Source: G963664115 sp965263045
GTDB lineage: Bacteria; Acidobacteriota; Terriglobia; 20CM-2-55-15
NCBI GenBank assembly: GCA_965263045.1
Contig: CBDHGK010000006.1
Coordinates: 1-64,000 of the forward strand
DNA length: 64,000 nucleotides
Reading direction: 5' to 3'
The position numbers and the translations under genes were made by a program. The notes under the pieces are model-generated. The model was not told where the DNA came from. It saw only the letters and a program-made list of their open reading frames with translations, and ran no database searches. Below, piece by piece: positions 60,591 to 64,000 of this stretch (the stretch's first letter is position 1; each line of letters starts with the position of its first letter).

Positions 60591-60785
60591 ATGACGACCG
60601 ACAGAACAACGAAAGCATTACTCGCCCTGATTGCCCTGGGCCTGTTTTTGAACGCTATTGTTCCGTTCGTACAGCCTGCCGTGGTGCAGGCCCAATCTGG
60701 AACAAGCGAGATCCGGTTGAGTCAGATTTTCAATGAATTGAGACAGATTTCTACTGGGTACTGCATGAATGACAAAATCTGTTGA
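60591..60785 (+). CDS. Small exported or membrane-anchored protein
   Basis: 64 residues; ATG 60591 with AAAGGAAAA upstream. N-terminal hydrophobic helix (ALLALIALGLFLNAIVPFVQ) with a VVQAQS cleavage-like site at about 35, leaving a mature part of about 30 residues with two Cys (GYCMNDKIC). Function unknown. Confidence 0.6.
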   Translation: MTTDRTTKALLALIALGLFLNAIVPFVQPAVVQAQSGTSEIRLSQIFNELRQISTGYCMNDKIC

Positions 60786-61053
60786 AGCCAGCGGCCTGCC
60801 ACGTTGAGCGCCACCTCGAGCCGCTATCACCGTGAGACCAGTGCGTGAAGTAGAGGCTCCTTAGCGGAGATTAAAGTTGACCTCAATCGTGAGCGCGACA
60901 TCTACTGGCTCGCCGTTCCGGGACGAAAGCGCCACTGCCTGACGGTCTCGATGGCCTGCTCTATGAGATTCTCTCTCAGTTCGGTTAGTACAAAGATCCC
61001 CGGCCGGATCAATCATGAAGAGGGCAATCCGACCTGCGATCCGATGGGCCGGC
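60786..61053. other. Intergenic stretch with IS6-like scar
   Basis: 61009-61040 (CAATCATGAAGAGGGCAATC, then CGACCTGCGATC) matches the transposase start of the IS6-like remnant at 62099. No intact gene. Confidence 0.5.
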
Positions 61054-61938
61054 TCAGTAGGCGAACCGGCGTTTGACTGTAAACATCAGCGTCCAGGAAC
61101 GCGTGCCGGTGAACGCGTTGTGGTTGGAGAGGACGGGGTCCCGTTCGTGAAATGGGTGAAGCGAGTATGCGCCTCTGGCTTCAATGTTGCCCATCATCGA
61201 GTAGGTCAGCTTCAGCCCCACCAATGTCTTGTCGGTGAGGCTGTAGTCGACACCAGCGTGCAGGTGGCCGGCCAAGACTGTGTCGGGCAGGTCAGCGTCC
61301 TGGCGGCTGTTGTAGAACGACAGGGGTGGATCGTACGCCGGAGCATTGACAGACGTATCCTCGTACTCCGCGGAGAAGTGCAACTCGGACACCGTGACGA
61401 ACGCGGGACCAAGTCCACCGCCCAGGTATGGGGAAATCCTGCCGAAGGTCTCTGGAAACTCGTAGTACGCATTGAGTGTCAGCGTGCGCACGGTGAGATG
61501 GTCGATCGAAGCCTGACTTGTGGAGACGACCGAGCTGCCGCTTCGTTCCCGCAGCGGCGTCCCGTCGTACTCGGTAATGCTCCGAAACATCTGGTTGAGT
61601 CCGTTTTTCCGTTGCCTGAGCGAGAACTCCAGGCGGGTGCGATCGAAAAAACGGCCGGCTGAAACCTCGAAGACAGCTCCCGCGGCGGCCGCGATATCGT
61701 AACGCCACCGGTATCCGGAGAGTTCAGGAACCGGGTCCGCATCAAAACACCCGTCCGTCGGATAGCAGGTCATCTCCCGATTCCAGCCCTCCTGGCTCAT
61801 GTCGGACGCCCAATTTGATCCGATGCCTCCGCCGAGGTACCACTCGGAACGCGACGGCCCCTGAGCCGCGACGCCGACGATGGGACAAAGGATCAGGAAT
61901 CCACCGACGGCGGATGTGATGAACGATGCAAAACGCAT
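61054..61938 (-). CDS. Outer-membrane beta-barrel protein
   Basis: 294 residues. Signal peptide about 1-25 (ASFITSAVGGFLILCPIVGV, AAQ), mature start SEWYLGGGIGSNWASDMSQE, a disulfide-like C-x5-C pair (CYPTDGC) and alternating beta strands: TLTLNAYYEFPETFGRISPY, LGGGLGPAFVTVSELHFSAE, DTVLAGHLHAGVDYSLTDKT, LVGLKLTYSMMGNIEARGAY, ending SWTLMFTVKRRFAY with a terminal aromatic. Likely an 8-10-strand OMP (opacity/porin family). It supports a Gram-negative host. Role unknown. Confidence 0.8.
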   Translation of the reverse strand: MRFASFITSAVGGFLILCPIVGVAAQGPSRSEWYLGGGIGSNWASDMSQEGWNREMTCYPTDGCFDADPVPELSGYRWRYDIAAAAGAVFEVSAGRFFDRTRLEFSLRQRKNGLNQMFRSITEYDGTPLRERSGSSVVSTSQASIDHLTVRTLTLNAYYEFPETFGRISPYLGGGLGPAFVTVSELHFSAEYEDTSVNAPAYDPPLSFYNSRQDADLPDTVLAGHLHAGVDYSLTDKTLVGLKLTYSMMGNIEARGAYSLHPFHERDPVLSNHNAFTGTRSWTLMFTVKRRFAY

Positions 61939-62102
61939 GGAGATCTCCTACTCGGACTGCCCCGTGGCCGGGACATGCCATAGCTGATCGTTTCTCGTTG
62001 CCTTGAGCCCAACTATTGTGTGAACCCCAACCGTTATCACAATAAGAAATAAGCGGTTGCGGTGCAACTGTGGCCGATGGCGGCTGGTAGGCTGAAGAGA
62101 TC
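61939..62102. other. Intergenic region with IS6-like end
   Basis: 62065-62102 (TGTGGCCGATGGCGGCTGG, then GAAGAGATC) is the left end of the IS6-like remnant and recurs at 44791. Confidence 0.5.
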
Positions 62103-62445
62103 ATGAAGAAGGCAATCCGACCGGCGATCTTTAAGTGGTGACAAATCGAGCCCGAGCTGATTCTGTGCGCCGTGCGCGGGCACCTGCGGTACTCGCTCTC
62201 GTTCCGTGATGTCGAAGAACTGCTCGGCGAGCGCGGTCTCGAGGCGGACCACACGACAATCTGGCGCTGGGTCCAGCGTTACGGTCCCGAGCTGGAGGCG
62301 CGGCGATTTCAGGAGTGAAAAAGGAAGGAATCCCGCCACGCCGTTGCTGCCACCGACAGGTCCAATACTCGAAGCACATCCGGGAACAGGATCATCGAGC
62401 GATCAAACGACGCGTGAAGGCCAAGCAGGGCTTTCGTGAATTAGG
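62103..62445 (+). pseudogene. IS6-like transposase remnant with internal deletion
   Basis: Starts MKKAIRPAIFKW, then a stop (TGA 62138), and continues QIEPELILCAVRGHLRYSLS, FRDVEELLGERGLEADHTTI, WRWVQRYGPELEARRFQE. A jump follows to the catalytic-Glu region KHIREQDHRAIKRRVKAKQG (about 62370-62430). The first two Asp residues are lost in the gap. Not functional. It is a different IS6 type from 46215-47042. Confidence 0.85.
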
Positions 62446-62658
62446 GTACCGACCAGATTGCTGCTTAAATATCCTTTAAGCTCCTACTTGGTGGGGCGAA
62501 CCCCAAACGGTGATGGCGGCGGCACTTCTAAACCTCTGTTAGGTCGGCCACGGTCAGGGAGGCTTCGGGGACCGACCCGTTGTCCTCGCGAGAAGAGGGG
62601 GGTCGTCATAGAGGCTCCGCGTGGACTAGAATAACGTCCCTTTGTTCCTGACAGAACT
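62446..62658. other. Intergenic DNA without a recognisable gene
   Basis: Begins with the repeated word AGGGTACCGACCAGATT (see 59650). Nothing else recognised. Confidence 0.4.
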
Positions 62659-62931
62659 ATGCCGATCTCCGACCCCGACGTCTCTCGCCCCCGTCTGATT
62701 CACGCTGCCAGCTTTCTCGAAGCCGGCCGACGCGAGATCGCTACGAATCTGGTCGGTGCCCTTGCCGAATCGATGACGATCCGGGGCTGGGGCGAGAGAC
62801 GTGCTGGCGATGGCGCGCCGGTTGTCGCTGGCGGTGCGGAACCACTTTTAGACGGGATCGGCATGGGGGCTACGGCAGCGCACATCGCCCGATGCCGGGC
62901 TCTTGCCTCGACTGGTGGGGGTGTGATCTAG
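62659..62931 (+). CDS. Possible fragment of a mobile-element gene
   Basis: 90 codons (MPISDPDVSRPRLIHAASFL, EAGRREIATNLVGALAESMT) of which the first half looks protein-like. Its start region matches 60396-60455 near the resolvase, so it may be the N-terminal scrap of a transposon gene. Low confidence. Confidence 0.25.
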   Translation: MPISDPDVSRPRLIHAASFLEAGRREIATNLVGALAESMTIRGWGERRAGDGAPVVAGGAEPLLDGIGMGATAAHIARCRALASTGGGVI

Positions 62932-63478
62932 CTGTCGTTGCGGATCGCGGACGCGTCGGCGCTGCGGTCCTGCCGGCATGGGTTTACACGCTGCGGGCCG
63001 GTGTGACTGGGGCTGCTGGCAGCGATCGGAAGCTGGCGAGCGCCAGCCATCGACAAGTTCAAGCGCTTAGAATCCATCAACTGGCTGAAGATTAAGCCAT
63101 ACACGCCGGAGAACGGTTCGTGAGGCGAGGGATGGTGGCGAACGACCCGCGAGAAGGTTTTTAATAAACGATAAAGTTATCGTTGGGTTGTGCGCGTACC
63201 GTGCGGCGATCGGCACCACCCCGCTCCAAGGCGCCGCCCCTTAACCGGCAGGTCTACTGCTTCTGTGCCTCCCGGTGCCCGGCCGACCTTCTTCCAGGAA
63301 AACACGCCACACACGCCATCGCGACTGGAGCCATTGTCGTCCCCGACCCGCAACACCCACCATATTGTCCGGACGGCAATTCAGTGCCTGGAATGAATCT
63401 GCCGGGAAGTACTGGGCTGCAAGTGCGATAATTGAAAGTTTGCAGACTTGCCGGGAATCGTTACTAGGGAGAAGAGAA
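62932..63478. other. Intergenic stretch without a recognisable gene
   Basis: About 550 bases of short overlapping frames, none convincing. AT-rich words near 63160-63180 (TTTTTAATAAACGATAAAG) may hold a promoter. Confidence 0.4.
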
Positions 63479-63859
63479 GTGGTTGCATCGGTGCGAAACG
63501 TCAACGTTGACAACGTGAAGCGGCTGGTGGAAGCGGTCCGAATTGGGGACGGACTCGACATGGAGAAGATCCTTCGTGCGGCATCCGATATCGGAGGATA
63601 CGCACCGGAAACGAACCCGCGCTACGAACCCGATGGCCGGAAGGAAGCGTCTGACGATATCGAGCGATTCGAGTGGGTTGCCCGATGGCTGGGTCTGAAG
63701 GAACCGGAAGCCGAAGTCCTGTTCAATCCCGATGGGCAACCGTATACGCCTTCCGATATCACTCGGGAGCATCTGTTGGCCGTCCTGAAGGCGATCTGTG
63801 GTGGTGAGCCGGTGGATCGGCATATCTGGGTCAGGAACGATCCGGAGCGGACCCGGTAA
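63479..63859 (+). CDS. Hypothetical protein
   Basis: 126 residues from GTG 63479, preceded by AGGGAGAAGAGAA. Acidic and helical (NVKRLVEAVRIGDGLDMEKI, DDIERFEWVARWLGLKEPEA) with a conserved-looking end (YTPSDITREHLLAVLKAICG). The frame is open upstream to 63275 but that part is not protein-like. No family recognised. Confidence 0.55.
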   Translation: MVASVRNVNVDNVKRLVEAVRIGDGLDMEKILRAASDIGGYAPETNPRYEPDGRKEASDDIERFEWVARWLGLKEPEAEVLFNPDGQPYTPSDITREHLLAVLKAICGGEPVDRHIWVRNDPERTR

Positions 63860-64000
63860 AACACATCCGTTCGAGGAAGTCTTAGGATCATTGAGCCGAC
63901 GACTGTCCGACCGGCTGTGTTGCAACTTTCAAGAAACGGCAGGAGAGCGATGGGCCTTGGACAGTATGGGAGTGTGAGCTAAGAACCTTCGACAAGAGTT
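63860..64000. other. Window end with mobile-element repeat
   Basis: 63917-63955 repeats the 59599-59636 segment (TGTGTTGCAACTTTC, GGCAGGAGAGCGATGGG). No gene. Confidence 0.5.

Noticed and set aside
61015..61662. 215-codon plus-strand open frame over the OMP gene
   Set aside because: The minus strand codes for a clear signal peptide and beta-barrel; the start of this frame is an IS6-like transposase scar.

Overview
The window is GC-rich DNA from a Gram-negative bacterium. The evidence is a complete P-type (Trb/VirB) conjugation apparatus, an outer-membrane beta-barrel protein and signal peptides of the Gram-negative kind. There is no rRNA, tRNA or housekeeping gene, so the taxon cannot be fixed. 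A replication initiator with iterons, a ParA/RHH partition pair, a relaxase and a T4SS in one stretch suggest a conjugative plasmid or a plasmid-derived integrated element. Many IS copies, IS remnants and single-base frameshifts show heavy decay, or residual long-read sequencing error.

Layout: 1-7.7 kb holds two paralogous giant secreted multidomain (FN3/cadherin/Calx-beta type) proteins, the first cut by the window edge. 7.9-14.8 kb is a mobilization and establishment region: a Cys-rich protein, a candidate oriT, an IncQ-like MobA relaxase, membrane accessory proteins and an unusual ankyrin-ArdC antirestriction fusion. 14.8-30.8 kb is the T4SS, in the order trbC-D-E-G-I-J1-J2-J3-L-F, an unknown gene, traG, trbB. 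trbJ is triplicated, and copy 2 is split by an IS3 element whose removal restores the frame exactly. 30.8-33.7 kb holds RepA, three iterons, a MobC-like gene and a paralogue of a small establishment protein.

34-47.7 kb is accessory DNA: small hypotheticals, an IS3-family element, a ParF/ParG-like pair with a perfect 15-bp inverted repeat upstream, three toxin-antitoxin loci (HigBA-like with a frameshift, MazEF, Phd/VapC), a DCC-family protein, a DnaQ-like exonuclease, a truncated defence-type reverse transcriptase fused by recombination to membrane-protein debris, and an intact IS6 element. 47.9-53.6 kb is a type I restriction-modification locus (hsdR-hsdM-hsdS) whose hsdM carries a frameshift. 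53.8-57.0 kb is a serine-resolvase remnant split by an IS21 element with a 6-bp target duplication.

57.2-59.5 kb is the most interesting cargo: three minus-strand genes coding for a HEPN (RX4H) protein, a conserved-looking helical partner and a TIR-like (ThsB/DUF1863-type) protein, a candidate anti-phage cassette. 59.5-64 kb carries a Tn3-type resolvase, a small exported protein, an outer-membrane barrel, IS6-like debris and one hypothetical gene. Separately, the IS3 element at 22-23 kb and the IS21 element at 54-56.7 kb carry a homologous three-stem structure with compensatory base changes, which looks like a structured RNA or DNA module shared by unrelated insertion sequences.
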